Source: Paramyrothecium sp. XJ0827
Lineage: Eukaryota; Ascomycota; Sordariomycetes; Hypocreales; Stachybotryaceae
Reading direction: 5' to 3'
Assembly: GCA_020881915.1 (NCBI GenBank)
Contig: JAJFPB010000004.1
Location: 5,208,001 to 5,272,000 of the forward strand
DNA length: 64,000 nt
A model generated the notes under the pieces. That model saw only the letters and a list, made by a program, of their open reading frames with translations, did no database searches and was not told where the DNA came from. Positions within the stretch are counted from its first letter, which is position 1; every line of letters begins with the position of its first letter. The translations under genes and the position numbers were made by a program. Positions 23,745 through 36,422 of this stretch are shown here, in pieces.

Positions 23745-25421
23745 TTACAATTCCGAGTGGAACTTGTCTCTGCCCTCGGCGTCGTTCTTCACCCACACGC
23801 TCACGCTGCATTGTCCGCAAGGGAAGGTTGCGAAGCCGTCATCCCCAATCGTGATCTCCCCTTGCTGCCATCCCAGCACGTCTGTCCATTTCTCTCCCGC
23901 ATGCATTTCGCCAACATGCATTCTCTTTTCACCCGGCCCAGCGTTGCTGAGTACCACCGCGCAGCCCGCTGGTCGATCATGAGTGCCGTATCGCACCCAG
24001 CCCAAGCAGGTTGGGTAGTCAAAGTAATCAGCCTGCTTGCCGTACGAATACAGCTTGCGCGCCAGCATCAGCCGTGGCAGCATGCCTCCACATGATGGAG
24101 GGAATTCGTGTTCCCCTTTGATACCGTACAGGTCGCCATACCAGACGCAGGGGTATCCTTCGTTGCGGAGCAGGATGAGCGAGTAAGCCAGGGGCTTGAA
24201 CCAGTCCGCGATGGGGACCTCGAGGGCTTGATATGGTTGCGTGTCATGATTCATAACCAGAGTGACGGCGTTGATCGGCATCGACTGTACTAGCGTTCCG
24301 TCAAAGACCTGTCTCATATCTGCACCATCACCTTGACTGATCCTGTTGAAGCTGTATACGAGAGGTGCATCGAAGAGTGTGAACTTCCTGCCCATGCGTT
24401 CCAGATAGTTGGTCATGTCCTCTAGGCTGTCCTTCCAGAATTCGCCCACAAAGAACCAGTCTCGTCCAAACGTTTCATCCATGTTCTTGATGAACTTGCG
24501 AAGGAAGTCCTCACTGTAATGCTTGATGGCGTCGAAGCGCATGCCCTTGAGGGGGATTGTGTCTGCAATCCACTTACCCCATGCTAGCACGTCAGCCTCA
24601 ACTTCGGGGTGAGAGTAGTCAAGATCCGACCCCATGAGGAAATCACTGTTGAGAGATTAGAAGAGGGTCCCAGAAACGACATGACAAGTGCGCAAGACTC
24701 ACTAGTTGCCCTTCTCGTCATCCACATCAGGTACATCGGCCCAGCCGCTCGACTTGTCCCCCACAATTTTGTATATCGCCGTCTTCTCATTTGCAGCATT
24801 GTAGTCGACGCCGCCGAAATGGTACCAATGGTACTTCTGTTTGCTGTACTTGTCGCCTCTGGCGGGAAAAGTGAAGCCAACCCAAGCCTCGATTTCATAT
24901 TGGTCACTGACAACCTTGTTCCGGTCATCTTGGTCGACTTCGACGGCTTGACAGCGTTCCTTGCGATCTGCCGCGAATCGGTGATTCAGCACCGCGTCCC
25001 AATAGATTCCTACGTCATGTTTCTTGGCCGTGTCGCAAAGACTTGTCAACTCGTCTTTACTGCCCCATTTTGTGGCAACTGAGCCTTTCTGGTCAAATTC
25101 GCCTAGGTCGTATCTATCGTTAAGCCTTTGTTAGAAGCACTTCACATCTTGGAGGGACAGGAAGTACTTGCAAGTCATAAATATCATAGCCATTGCCCTC
25201 TTTTGAAGACGCTTTGCATCTAAACTCCTGTCAATAGATTGCATCACGAACGTGAATGTTTCAACTGACCCAGGTGGGACCCAAATGTTGTCGACACCCC
25301 AGCGCTTCAGCTGCGGTATTTGCTTCTCAAGCCTGACCCAATGCTTTTGATCCGCAGGGACATACCACTCAAAGCCCTGCATCATGGTCTTGTTCTCGGG
25401 GGTCGCATCCTGTTGTGCCAT
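23745..25421 (-). CDS. Alpha-amylase, GH13, intracellular type
   Basis: Four exons (25421-25270, 25219-25172, 25113-24703, 24645-23745) give 503 residues. The second intron (25171-25114) begins with GC (GCAAGT), restoring YDIYDLYDLGEF exactly. The protein starts MAQQDATPENKTMMQGFEWY with no signal peptide, as in the non-secreted fungal amylases related to bacterial GH13 subfamily 5. Conserved GH13 regions are present: YWDAVLNHR; GMRFDAIKH with nucleophile Asp242; FFVGEFW with acid/base Glu272; VMNHDTQP with Asp338. The C-terminal beta domain is complete. The enzyme hydrolyses internal alpha-1,4-glucan bonds. A cytosolic location suggests glycogen or wall alpha-glucan precursor metabolism rather than starch digestion outside the cell. 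Confidence 0.92.
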
Positions 25422-27338
25422 CTTGACGCGAGGTTACAAGAATTACGAATGAATTGTCTGCTGTGTTGCAGAGCATCGTGACAATGGAACCTGCAGATAT
25501 ATGTTGGCGCACTGGCTGGAAAGATCGGGAATTCCTGTTTTGCGGTAAAGTCTAGACCGTCTCGATCTTAGATCGCCAGGGGCGGCTGCATCCACTCTAT
25601 CCGTAAGTGTGATTCCAATTGGCCACTAAAGAACAACAACTGTCAAGCCACGTTTGTGAAAGGGTAATTCCCTCATTATGACGAAATGTCAAAATGTCAG
25701 TGCTCAATTCAGGGGTACCAGTTCACAATTATGACGTCGCAATCTCACCTTTTGAATCCTCCCGATCTGGTCTGCGCGATAAGGGAATCCAGATTTGCTC
25801 AACTTTGGTGCCCCAGGAGGTCGTGCACGATCCTTGTCTAAACACTCTAGTCCTTTGGGATACATGTTGAAGTTTTCCCCTTTTTTTCTCTCTTATGCGT
25901 GGTCAAAGCAGATCAACCATATGTCCACTGTTCGCTTGGAAACTCGTTCATAGCCTCCTCAACTGCGTTGAACTCGGGGGGGGGAACTGGGATGCTCAAA
26001 TGCGTAAGGGCTCGTATCTATGCCCGATTGCAGATAATTGCATGGCCTAGATTTTAGGCAGGGCTGCGTTCCGAGACCCTGGCATTGGCGCGTTATACCC
26101 TTACATGACTGAGCAGAAGTGTAGGGTAGGCGAGAGCTTGTGAAAAGCGTCGAGTCAGTTGCGTTGTGTCGCTACCTGCATTTACGATGGAGGGTCCCGC
26201 TTAAGTCTCCTCCCATTTTCATTGCTTATTGCTTGACGTAAAAGCCCGAGTTGTTAAGGTATTGGTCTAGAACCGCTGCCATCAAAAGGAAGGATTCGCT
26301 ACCAATGGATAATAGCGTGCCAGTGAGCCCACCAACACCGCGGCCATGGAAGTGGGACACATGCGAGTTTTTGCAGAATGTTGTAGTCACGTTTGGAGCT
26401 CCTAACTAGTCTTCTCTCTGCATTCATGGGAAGCCACATGGCACTACGAAGCCGCACAACTATTCTTCTCCACTGCGATGATGGGCGATATTGGTGGAGT
26501 CTGTAGTTGTCGCCGTGACACAGTAAAACATTTAAGGTTGGTCTAGGGTAGTTGCATAATGAGCTCACTGCCTAGGGATGAGCCGCCCACCTTCAGCTGA
26601 TGAGATGAACCTAGATCTTTACACAATACACACATTCATCTTACAGCATATTCCCAAATATTTCCCTATCATGCCGGTTCAAATAAGCACCCTCAATATT
26701 ACAGTATCACAACTTGTCCCCTGGTTACTTTCATCATATTTTCTCACCATGATATCTGGCAACCAACAAGCATGGGACACGGGCATCTGTCTTACGTGAG
26801 CCCTAACCCCATACAGCTAGCTCTGAGAGGAGACGGAAGGAAATTTTAATTCTAACTTGCTTTGGCTTGGCCTCCAGGCCATAAAACGAAATGTGAGGTG
26901 AGGGCAAACAAGCCTCGCATTCAGGCGGCCCATTGTGTACATCAATAGATGGCATATTTACTGGCTTCAAATTTTTGACCCGAGAGGCTTTCGGCGATGC
27001 AGAAGATGGAGTTTTCACGCAATTTCATATGTCAAGACTTGGTCATTTTTGGGCAGCAAAAACAATTTGTTAGTACTGACCATGTCTCAAGGGTGCATGC
27101 CAACCAACCGACCAGGTTTTGTTATCTCAAACTGTGCCAAGGATTAGGGGAAAGCTAAATTGTGCTCTTCACCTCGCCAACAATGTCTTTGATAATCTAA
27201 CTAGGATCCGTGCTGACACCCCCCAAGGTCAGGATAAAATCCTAATTTTCTTGACTTGAAAATATCAAGCCAGCCACATTGACAATCTGCCAGACAGTAG
27301 AACTTTGGTTGCGTGAAGAATCTGACCAGCCTCACGAA
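25422..27338. other. Intergenic region between divergent amylase and UGT genes
   Basis: About 1.9 kb. A TATATC-like element on the minus strand lies about 80 bases before the amylase ATG. A nine-base G run is at 25976-25984. Open frames near 26299-26568 and 26578-27147 show no domain. Confidence 0.45.
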
Positions 27339-28984
27339 ATGGATCCCTCTCGAAAGAAGATTATGTTTCTTACGAACCCCGAGTTCGGCCAGTTGAACGT
27401 CCAGCTTTCGACTGCATACGCGCTACTCCATCTTGCCCCTGACGTGGACGTGCATTTTGTTTCGCATAAGTGCGTCGAGAACGAGGTCAGAAAGACATCC
27501 GAGTTAGCCTTGAAAACATGCATCCAGGGCAGGTCACCAATCCGATTTCATGCAGTCGGTCCTTCCTACATTGAATGCCTGGCGGACTCGGGGGAAGACA
27601 CCCTTTTTGTCAAGCCCGGTTTCTGGGAGATGTGGCCTCGCACTGCTCACATGATGAAGTACGCATGCCCTTGGAATCAAGAGCAGTATCTGGAACTCTA
27701 CGAAAGAACGCTGAAGGTGCTCGACGATGTGAAACCTGATCTCGCAGCTGTGGATTCCATCTGTACGCCTTCTCTCACGGCCGTTCGTGCGCGGAAGATA
27801 AAGTTCCATATTCTCATGCCGAACAGCCTCAAAGAAGTCTATTACGGGGCAGATGCGATGTGGAAATATCCTGGGTTGGTCAAATTCGAAGCTCTATATC
27901 CATCATGTGCTCTCGCTTACGAAACTGTAGCATGGCGACTGGATACGACTTCCCTTTACCATGGTACCTCGTGCCAGCTAATGTACTCTATCAACTTCGC
28001 CTTGCCATCGCATCAGTCACCCAAGCGCGCTGGAAGGCCACGAAGAAGCTCATGATGGAAAAGCACTCCGTCAACGCAATTACTCTCACACCAATTGATT
28101 TGATGTCGGACCCCGAGCCGAACCTGAAATACATCGTCGCTGCAGCGCCAGAGCTGGACTTCCCCTTCCCAAACCTGGGAGATAACGTGATAACCTGTGG
28201 ACCTATTATGAAGCCATTCGATCCTCTATCGACTTCTGATCCCGGATTATCTGCTTGGCTCAAGAAAGGGCCCACCATTTTCATCAATCTAGGAAGCCAA
28301 CGGGCCGTTAATGAAGACCTTGCCATCGAAATGGCAAAGGCCCTGAGATTTGTACTGGCTTCGGCGGAAGATGTCGCTGAACGTGAAGGGAAGCCACAAA
28401 TGGCCAATCTTCAAGTGCTTTGGAAGCTGAAGCAGACGGGAACGAACTGGTTCAAGGACTACAAGATGTACTCAACAAACGAGCCAGGGACAAAGATCCA
28501 CAGCATTCTCGGAAAAGAGATCGACAGTGACCGGATTCGAATAGTTCCTTGGATCGAAGCAGAGCCCATCTCTGTATTGGATTCGGGCGATGTGACATGC
28601 TCAATTCACCATGGTGGTGCTAATTCAGCTCTGGAAGGTTGCTAGTGAGTTATTATTTGCCGCATCGCTCAGCATTTTCTTACTTACTTGGACAGCGCTG
28701 GTGTGCGGCACGTGGTTCTACCTGGCTGGGCCGACTGCTACGACTGGGCTACTCGGCTTGAGTACTTGGGCGTTGGTCTTTGGGGATCTCGGGAGGCAGC
28801 TCCTCATTGGAAAGCAGAAGAACTGGGCGAAACAATTGCTAAAGTGCTTTGGGGACCAGAATCTGAGCAAATGCGCCAAAGAGCAGAGTCACTTTCAATG
28901 ATCACTAAGAGAAAAGAGAGTGGTAGAGATATTGCAGCAAAGGCCTTAATCTCCGAACTGCAACTCAGTACACTGACTAAGTAA
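27339..28984 (+). CDS. UDP-glycosyltransferase (GT1 family)
   Basis: Three exons (27339-27874, 27931-28644, 28696-28984) close to 512 residues. The first donor is GTTGGT and fairly weak, but it rebuilds MWKYPGMATGYDFPLPWYLVP. The N-terminal domain begins KKIMFLTNPEFGQLNVQLS, where this family usually has a histidine in the G-H/Q block (here Q17 and N20 region). The C-terminal nucleotide-binding domain has GPTIFINLGSQ, the acceptor-site SIHHGGANSALEGC, then GVRHVVLPGWADCYDWATR. GT1 enzymes move a sugar from UDP-sugar to small hydrophobic acceptors such as sterols, phenolics or lipids. The catalytic His/Asp pair should be checked by alignment. It is convergent (82 bases) with the MBL hydrolase. 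Confidence 0.9.
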
Positions 28985-29066
28985 TCATAAGAATGTACTG
29001 AGGTTTGTTGGTGTTTCATTAGTATCAACAAGCAAGTAATTAGAGTCATCTGGTTGAGAAACTTTC

Positions 29067-29984
29067 TCAACCTCCTCTTGCCACTTCCCGAAACCTTTGA
29101 ATTCTTTGCACATTGGCTTGATGGACCTTTTCATACTGTCTGAAATATTCCAAATGACCGGCAGCAACATCTGCAGCCACCACTTCGACAAGCTTTTTTG
29201 TCCAAGCAGCCGGTTCAGGAACTTGTTCATCTATGGCTTGAATGTACCGCAAAGTCGCATTAATGAATGGCAGCTCGTACCCGCCCCCGGCGATCCGTTC
29301 AAAACTTCCATGCGCAGGAAGAATTTTCGAGATAGCTAACCGAGCCAATCGTTGAAGCTCGGCTTGGTGAGTGGATAAACCTGACGGGTCGGCGATGTAA
29401 GTTGCCGTATCCTCCAGCGTGTCGCCGGCAAGAAGAAGGCCTTCGTGCGGCATGAACAGAACTGTGCTGTCAGGAGTGTGTATGTTGAAGTTGTGCAGTT
29501 CTACCACCTTGCTCCCCACTGAAATTGTCATCTCAGTTTCGTAGAGCGTTGTGGGCAGGACTGCGGTGATTGGCGGATCATCTGTGGCAAGCGCCTCTTT
29601 TCTGCCCTGCAAAATCGCGAGAGTTTGACTATGGCTAACAAAAGTTGAGCCAGCCAGTGCAGTTGCTCCTGCGATATGGTCGTTATGGAAATGGCTGTAT
29701 ACCACTGTCGTTTTGGTCACGCCCAAGCTTTTGACATGGTTTAGCATAGCCATGGCATGATCAACGGTGATTGCGGCGTCGTATAGAAGAGCCTCGTTTC
29801 CACTGACCACTGCGTATGTAGCCACACCCAAGGTAAAAGCGCCATCGTCCAGCCAATTTGGCTGTTCGGAGTGGAAACGCTCTCCAGTGCGACTGTCATA
29901 GTAAGCAAAAACCCCCGGATGCGGTTCACAGATACGAAGTGTTGCTAGCGCATCGCTGGGTGATCGTAAGCTGGCTGTCACCAT
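29067..29984 (-). CDS. Metallo-beta-lactamase-fold hydrolase
   Basis: Intronless, 305 residues from the ATG at 29984. The metal-binding signature HFHNDH (His98, His100, Asp102, His103) is intact, with later ligands in FNIHTPDS and LLLAGDTLEDT and a final histidine in KILPAHGSFE. No signal peptide is seen, so it is probably cytosolic. MBL-fold hydrolases of this type split thioesters, lactones or related bonds; the substrate cannot be told from sequence. The gene ends 82 bases from the convergent UGT, in a neighbourhood of oxidative and transfer enzymes. In fungal biosynthetic clusters MBL proteins often release or hydrolyse an intermediate, which is only a suggestion here. Confidence 0.88.
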   Translation of the reverse strand: MVTASLRSPSDALATLRICEPHPGVFAYYDSRTGERFHSEQPNWLDDGAFTLGVATYAVVSGNEALLYDAAITVDHAMAMLNHVKSLGVTKTTVVYSHFHNDHIAGATALAGSTFVSHSQTLAILQGRKEALATDDPPITAVLPTTLYETEMTISVGSKVVELHNFNIHTPDSTVLFMPHEGLLLAGDTLEDTATYIADPSGLSTHQAELQRLARLAISKILPAHGSFERIAGGGYELPFINATLRYIQAIDEQVPEPAAWTKKLVEVVAADVAAGHLEYFRQYEKVHQANVQRIQRFREVARGG

Positions 29985-30944
29985 GTTCGATCATTAGCTG
30001 AATTGCAGCTGTAATTTAATTGCTGAAATGAAAGTGATTTCCACATGGGACTGAAGTAGCATGTTGACGATCAGGCATCAGCAGGGTCAGACGGGTCTAA
30101 ATATTCAAGGCGATTGGGACTAGATTCGATTCACAAGGTACATATATACCTTGGAAGTATTATTATGGATTGCCAACCACTTGATGATGATTTCATTGGC
30201 TCAGCAAAGTGCAGACTAACCCGGATAAATGCTAAGAGAGTCAGAAGTGCACAATGGTCCAGCGGCTAAGAGGGGAGCTCATCTAGCCCAAAGGTCGTTA
30301 GAGGGCCTACAAATTTATGTAAGCGTGAACAGAAACCTGCCTGAGAGAACATCACAGCCAATATAGCACGTATAATTACCTGCTGAACGACAGAGCCTTG
30401 ACGAAACAGCTCAAGTGAGACTGACTCGTCTCTTTTTGTAGTCGCCAAGTTTTACACTGTCAAAAATGATAGGATCGCATCACTTTGGGGACATCTCATT
30501 TAAATTCCTGTTCGGATTTAATCAGATTGTCTGGGAAGGTTGTTTGTTGCTGCTATATTAGCCATAGTCTGATGACTACTGCCTCCGTATGTGTTGCGAG
30601 AAAGAACAATGATTGAAGTCTTGAATGGCAAGCTGATATTTTGACTACAAAAGCTCGATACCTGGCCATGTGTTGTCCTTTCAACATTCAAGATGCGTTG
30701 CAAAATTTTGTTTGAGTTGTAGATCTGACAGATTAGATTGGCATTCGCTTGTTTAGAGTTGAAGCCTAGGAAAATTCGCGAAGTTTGGATTGGATGCCCA
30801 TGAACACTCATCTTCAGCGATTTGTGATTGAAATTATGCTAACTGTTGATCAACAACTGTCGTCTTCCGCCAAAAACGGCCCACTACCCACTAAATAGTA
30901 TCTCAAGCATCGTTATCCTGCTTCAAGCTCTACTCTCTGTATCT
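29985..30944. other. Intergenic region, nothing seen
   Basis: It holds the upstream region of the MBL gene and the 3' flank of the P450. Short open frames at 30266-30448 and 30518-30811 have no features of genes. Confidence 0.45.
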
Positions 30945-32952
30945 TTATGCTGCACGGAATCGCACCCGCAGCTCGGGCTTCTCCCACATCGCATACAACC
31001 GGTAGTCCCGCTCAAAGTCAAGGTCTTGACCCGATACTAGCTCTACGTTCAGAGCCCAAATTACCTTGGCCAAGTACAGTCTAAGCTGTCGCCATCCTTG
31101 TGCCATAGCGATACACTACGTCGAGTCAGTCAAGTAGATTGGATTAAAAGAACAAAGACTCACCGATCTCGGTCCACGACCGAACGGATAGAAGGCGTCG
31201 GTAGCGTCGTTCTTGAATATGGGGTCATACAAGGGGTGGCCCTTAGGAAGCCATCGTTGTGGCCGGAATGATCTGCCATCGTGGAAGTAGCGTGAGCTGC
31301 GAGTGAAGGCAAAATGTGCGAAATTCACTGCGATCTGAGAAAGTCAGTTAGTATTTAGCTTATCATATACAACCACAGGAAGAAGCACATACTCCCTTCG
31401 GAATGTACTTCCCATCCACCACAGCACCTGGGCTTTCGCGTGGAATTATGGCGGCCACATTCACAGTCATTCGAAGCGTCTCTTGTAGGACTGCATTCAG
31501 GAATGGCATGTCTACTAAAGACTCTGTATCGATGTCCTCGTAGCTTTTGAAAGTCGATCTAACTTCCTTGACTAAAAAGTCGAGTAGTTGGGGCTGGAGC
31601 AGCAGAAACATGATTGCGCAATGGTACTGGCTAGAAACTGATTCGAAACCACCCACGAGAAGGTGACCGGCCAGAATCTCGAGGTGAACCTTTTCACGAC
31701 CGACGGGGTCTGGAGCTTCCGCTGGAAGCATGCTGTCGAAGTGATCGAAAGGGTGAGGTTGGTGACGAAGTTTGAGGCGGGCCTCCACTGCTTCCCGGTT
31801 CAACCGCTCTATCCGAATATGGCTGAGTAACACTTTGAACGGCACCAGGAACCACTTTAGAGGACTGAGGAGAGGGAACTTCGTGCCGATTCTGTTAATG
31901 GTGATGAATGCGTTAAGCTGCCAGAAAGTTTGGAGGAGTGACGAATTCTCATCTGCATTTATAATCAGCTCGTGTTTGAAGATATCCCTGGCTCAACAGA
32001 AAGACCTACTATTTTCCAGTTGGCGCATTTTTCGCCCATAAGCCAACTCGGCAGACATATCCATGGCAAGGCGGTCAGTCCACTGACAGGAGATGCAGCA
32101 TTAACACACATGGTCATATTTGGCAAGTAGATAAAACTCACGGTTTGGAGATCAATACCGGGCTCTTCACATCCCTCGTCCTTCAATTTTTGAACAAACA
32201 GATCGATGTACGAATGCATCGTCGGCTCCATAATCTTCAGAGACTTAGCACTCCACGCTCCTGCGAGCTTTTTGGCCAAGACTTTGTGTTTGACAGGATC
32301 CCTCTCAAAAGAGATACCATCATCAGGAAGCGGGATACCGGACTCGACTTTCTTGAAATGCTCATGATTTCTGGTGTTGGATGTATAAATGTCTGAGTTT
32401 TCATATAGCTCACATTAGTGAGGCTCGGTTGAGAATTGGGTTTGTGACGATGCTCACCAGATTCCGCCTGGGGGGTGATAAAAACAAGCTCATTTGGCGC
32501 TATCCGCACCACATCGCCTAGGCTTATCAGTAACAGCTTGCGAATATGGGAACCAAAATCTCATACCGTACTTCTTGAGGGCCTTTTCAATAGCCCACGG
32601 GTGTTTCCCGATGAATCTTCATGCCGTGTTAGCCTGGATCGTTCCGACTCGGAGACAAGGATGCCAGACTCACCGATGGTATGAAAGCCAGAGATTAGTC
32701 ACAGAAGCTAGCCTTGGTCCAGGAAATTGTGAAGCCGGGTGGAAATATGACAGATACACATAGCGAGATATCATGTATGCGGCTACCTGTGTCCCGGTCT
32801 GTTGTCAATACTGTGTGGGCTTGTGGTGGCGGAGAGCCGACGCATTCTGTAGATGGAAGGGGACCACTCACAGCACCCAACAAAACCTCAAGCCACCAGT
32901 GTACAAGAGTGACGCCCCATTGGCCTAAGGGGTCTTCAAATCTGGTTGGCAT
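30945..32952 (-). CDS. Cytochrome P450 monooxygenase
   Basis: Nine exons (32952-32872, 32786-32674, 32616-32567, 32517-32458, 32392-32142, 32082-32010, 31952-31393, 31334-31164, 31115-30945) close to 482 residues. The N-terminal anchor (HWWLEVLLGAVAAYM) is followed by the proline hinge FPGPRLASVTNLW. Further landmarks: the C-helix segment LAKKLAGAWSAK; the I-helix HLLVGGFESVSS, where Ser stands in for the usual Thr; ETLR (Glu340, Arg343) of the K-helix; FRPQRWLP; and the heme loop FYPFGRGPRSCIAMAQG with Cys427 as the first residue of the last exon. The intron at 32009-31953 removes an in-frame TGA. It is an ER-bound oxygenase; substrate and CYP family are not determined. It lies in the 27-47 kb group of redox, transfer and regulator genes. 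Confidence 0.93.
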
Positions 32953-35427
32953 TCTGTCCGAATATTTCTTTTATCTCAGCGTCAGCGGAGACTGGGCGAG
33001 GGCGTGAATCTTAGTAAATGGCTGCGTACATAAGGAGATAAGTAGAGGCCCGCCCTGAACTCTCTTCACCTCTCGGGGTCACTTAATGGGTCCTTCGTTG
33101 ATTAGGGGTAGTGTGTAAAAAAGTGGTTTTTGCAGCCATAACCGGGTCAGCTCTTACATCGCAATTACATTGGTGTAAATCGGTGGAGTCAACAGGGGTG
33201 TATGCCTGCTATTGGTAAGCGGACTGTGGGCTGGTAAGCAGACACCGGCCTAGCTTGTTCCCATGCCATCAGACGCTTTTGCAGAGACACAACGATGTGA
33301 CGGTGGGTTTGTGATCGTTTGCCCGATCATTCGACAAAGTTGCAATGAGTAGGGTGGTGTTCTTATTGGTGAATTGCTTTGCCCCAACAGTGGGACTTCC
33401 ATCTGTCCAAAATAGACCACTGTCAGAAACGCACTGGGTCTCCCCGCAAAAGGGAGGGAGGGCAGGGTCGATATTGCAGCCTAAGAGCTAATTTTCGCGT
33501 TCTAGATACAATGTCCCTATCTTGTGAGGGGTTCATCTAGATACTTTCAGAGCCAGAGTCATCGACCCACTGAAAAATCTCTTCCAAGGTCATCGCACAA
33601 ACTCTTTATACTGAAAGCGATTGTTGTTACATCTGACTGCGCAGTATTGACGCATGCTCAACCAACAGACAATAACACCGCACGATGCTCACACCTACAG
33701 GTGCCCCATGCTGACCAACGATTTGTCCGGGGACGGGACTGAATGAACCTGTGAGTTGTGTAGACGGAAGACGAATTACGAACGTGGCCTTGTCAGCCGG
33801 TAACGGTAGAGTTGCGCCAAGGATCGTATCGAGGGCCAACGACCATATTGACTCAATGTTTTCTGATACTTCTAGCGGTGACCATTACGAGGGACATCGA
33901 CGGGTGACCGCGCTGTTGCTTCTGACATGGCGACTATCTAATTTTGCACCAGATGACAACCAGGCCTGCTCAAACGGGACTGAACATGTTTAAGCACATG
34001 ACATAACGGCTACTAGGGTCTCGATTTTTGATCGCGCAGGGATAACGCGCTTGATGATCGCGTTCTTGACATAGGTAGGCTCCGTTGTTGCAATGCGCCA
34101 GATTCAAGACCCTTATAACCAACAACCATTCACAGGACCCAAGACATGGCGGCATAGGCCTATGTGACAGTATCTGCAAGTCAGTTTACAGACCGAATGT
34201 CATTGATGTCAATGTTGTCTGTGAGCCAGCCTCTAAGTACCCTCGTTGAGAGCTCCAATCAATGACAATGTTGGACATCTGCGCTGAGGCTAAGCAGCCT
34301 GCTCTCTTATCATACGAAAACAATCGAGAAACGCCTTGAAATCTGCAATTGCATATTGACGAAATGTTCAAGTTTCTTAGCATGAGCTTTTGATCACATT
34401 CGAAGTTGAGGAGTATTGGCCATCTATAAACCACTCGCTGAATATAGGTAGCTAAGACCGGGTAGCAAGATGAATTGCAAAGTGACAGTAATCAAATGCG
34501 TTCAACTACGCCGGTTGACGTAGCCTCGATTATTCAACAATGACTTCTTCCACGTCACGCGAACAGTTCGTCAGCCGAATGCACCTCACAATATATAGGC
34601 GTGAGGCGTACCAGCTGAGCTGCAAATATTGGCGTGGCTTAAGTCTTTGACGAAATACACCCTGTAATTACTTGAACTGCAGCTGAAATTACCTCGCAAC
34701 CTCAGGGTTGATGCACAGATCTAGGAAAGGTTCGCATATTGTCCAGGCGACAGGAAATAGCACGTCCAGCCTGCATTCTTGGTCCTGCATTACATGCAAA
34801 GTTGCAAGCTTGGTAACAAGGACTTCATTTTGCGGCAGATTCGGTCACAATGCTTGAAAAAGAGGAGTCTGTTTTGTTTGAGGTGGCACATGTCTACTTA
34901 AGCTTGATTCTGCGCTCTGAATGTTGTGTTTCGGTTCCGTTGCTATAACGCGTTACTTTTACACTACCGGCTAAACGACCGAGTCCGCGCAGACGGCTGA
35001 ACTCTTGAAATCCACCCCTCGTCGTTTCAGACATAAACAGTTATATTTGAAGGGCACTGCGTTGTTAACGTATGGCCTGTAATGAGTTCATTGTTTCCAG
35101 CAAAACTACTCTGCCGGCGGCACCCCCAATGTCATAAGATTGGTCGGTCGGTGGCTGTGCGTTCCGACACTAATAAGCAAACAAACGAATCAAACGCAGC
35201 GTCATGCAACCAACGTAAGCATTTATTTTAGCGGCGGGAACACAGTCCCTTGGGGGCCATTTGAGCAAGTACTTAAAGCACAAAGGACGGGTTCAATAAG
35301 CCACCTCGGCCGCCCCTCGTCAGACGGCGTACGTGTCGCACGCCTTTGCAAAAACTTGAGGTCTCCCTCCTACAGCACTCATACACAAGCAGTTGCTGGA
35401 CCTGGCGAGCAAACAGCGCATACGAAG
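32953..35427. other. Long intergenic region, nothing supported
   Basis: About 2.5 kb between the divergent P450 and SDR genes. Open frames are short and without domains. No repeats or RNA genes seen. Any shared regulatory sites for the two genes would lie here. Confidence 0.45.
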
Positions 35428-36247
35428 ATGCATCTAATCTTGACAGGGGCCACGGGCCTTGTTGGTTCTGCTGTTCTCGATGCCATGATCAAGACCACAG
35501 AGGTTACTCAGATCTCTATCTTGAGCCGCAAACCAGTGGCCTTGGCTGAGGCGGCCCACGACGATCGAGTCAGAGTCATCCTCAATGAAGACTTTGAGAA
35601 GTACGATCCGGAGATTCTGTCGCAACTCAAAGGGGCTGTCGGATGCGTTTGGGCCCTTGGTATTAGCCAAACTCAGGTTGACGCGCAGTACGAGCCATCT
35701 CAAGACTCGTCGTCGAGGAAAAAGCTGACGGAACCATAGAGAGTATGAGAGGATCACAAAGACAATGACGTTGGCGGCTGCCCAAGCATTCCAGTCACTG
35801 CCGCCGGAGAAGGAATGCTTCAAATTTGTCTTCGTCTCAGGCTCAGGCGCCACAACTGAGCCTGGTACTTTTTCCGCCAGATTTGCTCGTGTCAAGGGCG
35901 AGGCAGAGGTAGCGCTGGCCGACCTCAGCAATCGAAACCCAATGTTTCGTCCGATTTCCGTGCGCCCAGCCTTCATCGACTTCGCAAATCACGCCGCCAT
36001 TCAGCCCTACATTCCGAGGCGGACGTTTGGTGAAAACGCTGGGACAACGTTATTCGGCCCTGCTATTCGGAGGTTCATGCCTAGCTTTTGGAGCCCGACA
36101 GTACCACTTGGGCGGTTCTTGACTGAATTGGCCATGGGCAAACATGGCGATGAGTTGATTGATAGCCCTGGCATACACTTGGTTGGACAGCTTCCAATTC
36201 TAGAGAATAGCGCGTTCCGAAGGCTGTCAGGTTTGGAACGTCAATGA
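35428..36247 (+). CDS. Atypical short-chain dehydrogenase / NAD(P)-binding protein
   Basis: Two exons (35428-35687, 35740-36247; 52 nt intron) close to 255 residues. It starts MHLILTGATGLVGSAVLDAM, with the GxxGxxG cofactor loop at residues 7-13, typical of atypical SDRs related to the HTATIP2/FMP52 group. Later blocks KFVFVSGSGA and FARVKGEAEVAL supply a Ser and the YxxxK-like position (here R-V-K-G-E), as in that group where the tyrosine is often lost; PISVRPAFIDF follows. The product is probably a soluble NAD(P)H-binding oxidoreductase or epimerase; the reaction is unknown. It is convergent with the bZIP gene, 175 bases apart. Confidence 0.85.
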
Positions 36248-36422
36248 TGGGTGGCATCTGTTGAGTCGCGCGTACCGTGGCAATGTTCGCAGAGAATGCT
36301 ACTTGTCAACAACACAACCAAACCTCTTGTTCAATTTCCTATGTCGCCATTACTCCTGGTATGAACAATTACAGGTGGACAAGCCCAGTTGGATCCAACA
36401 TGAAGGTGCAGGACGTTAAATT

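Noticed and set aside
31983..32009. In-frame TGA within the P450, suggesting a pseudogene
   Set aside because: A 57 nt intron (32009-31953) with donor GTAGGT and acceptor AATGCAG removes it in the right phase and restores the family sequence.
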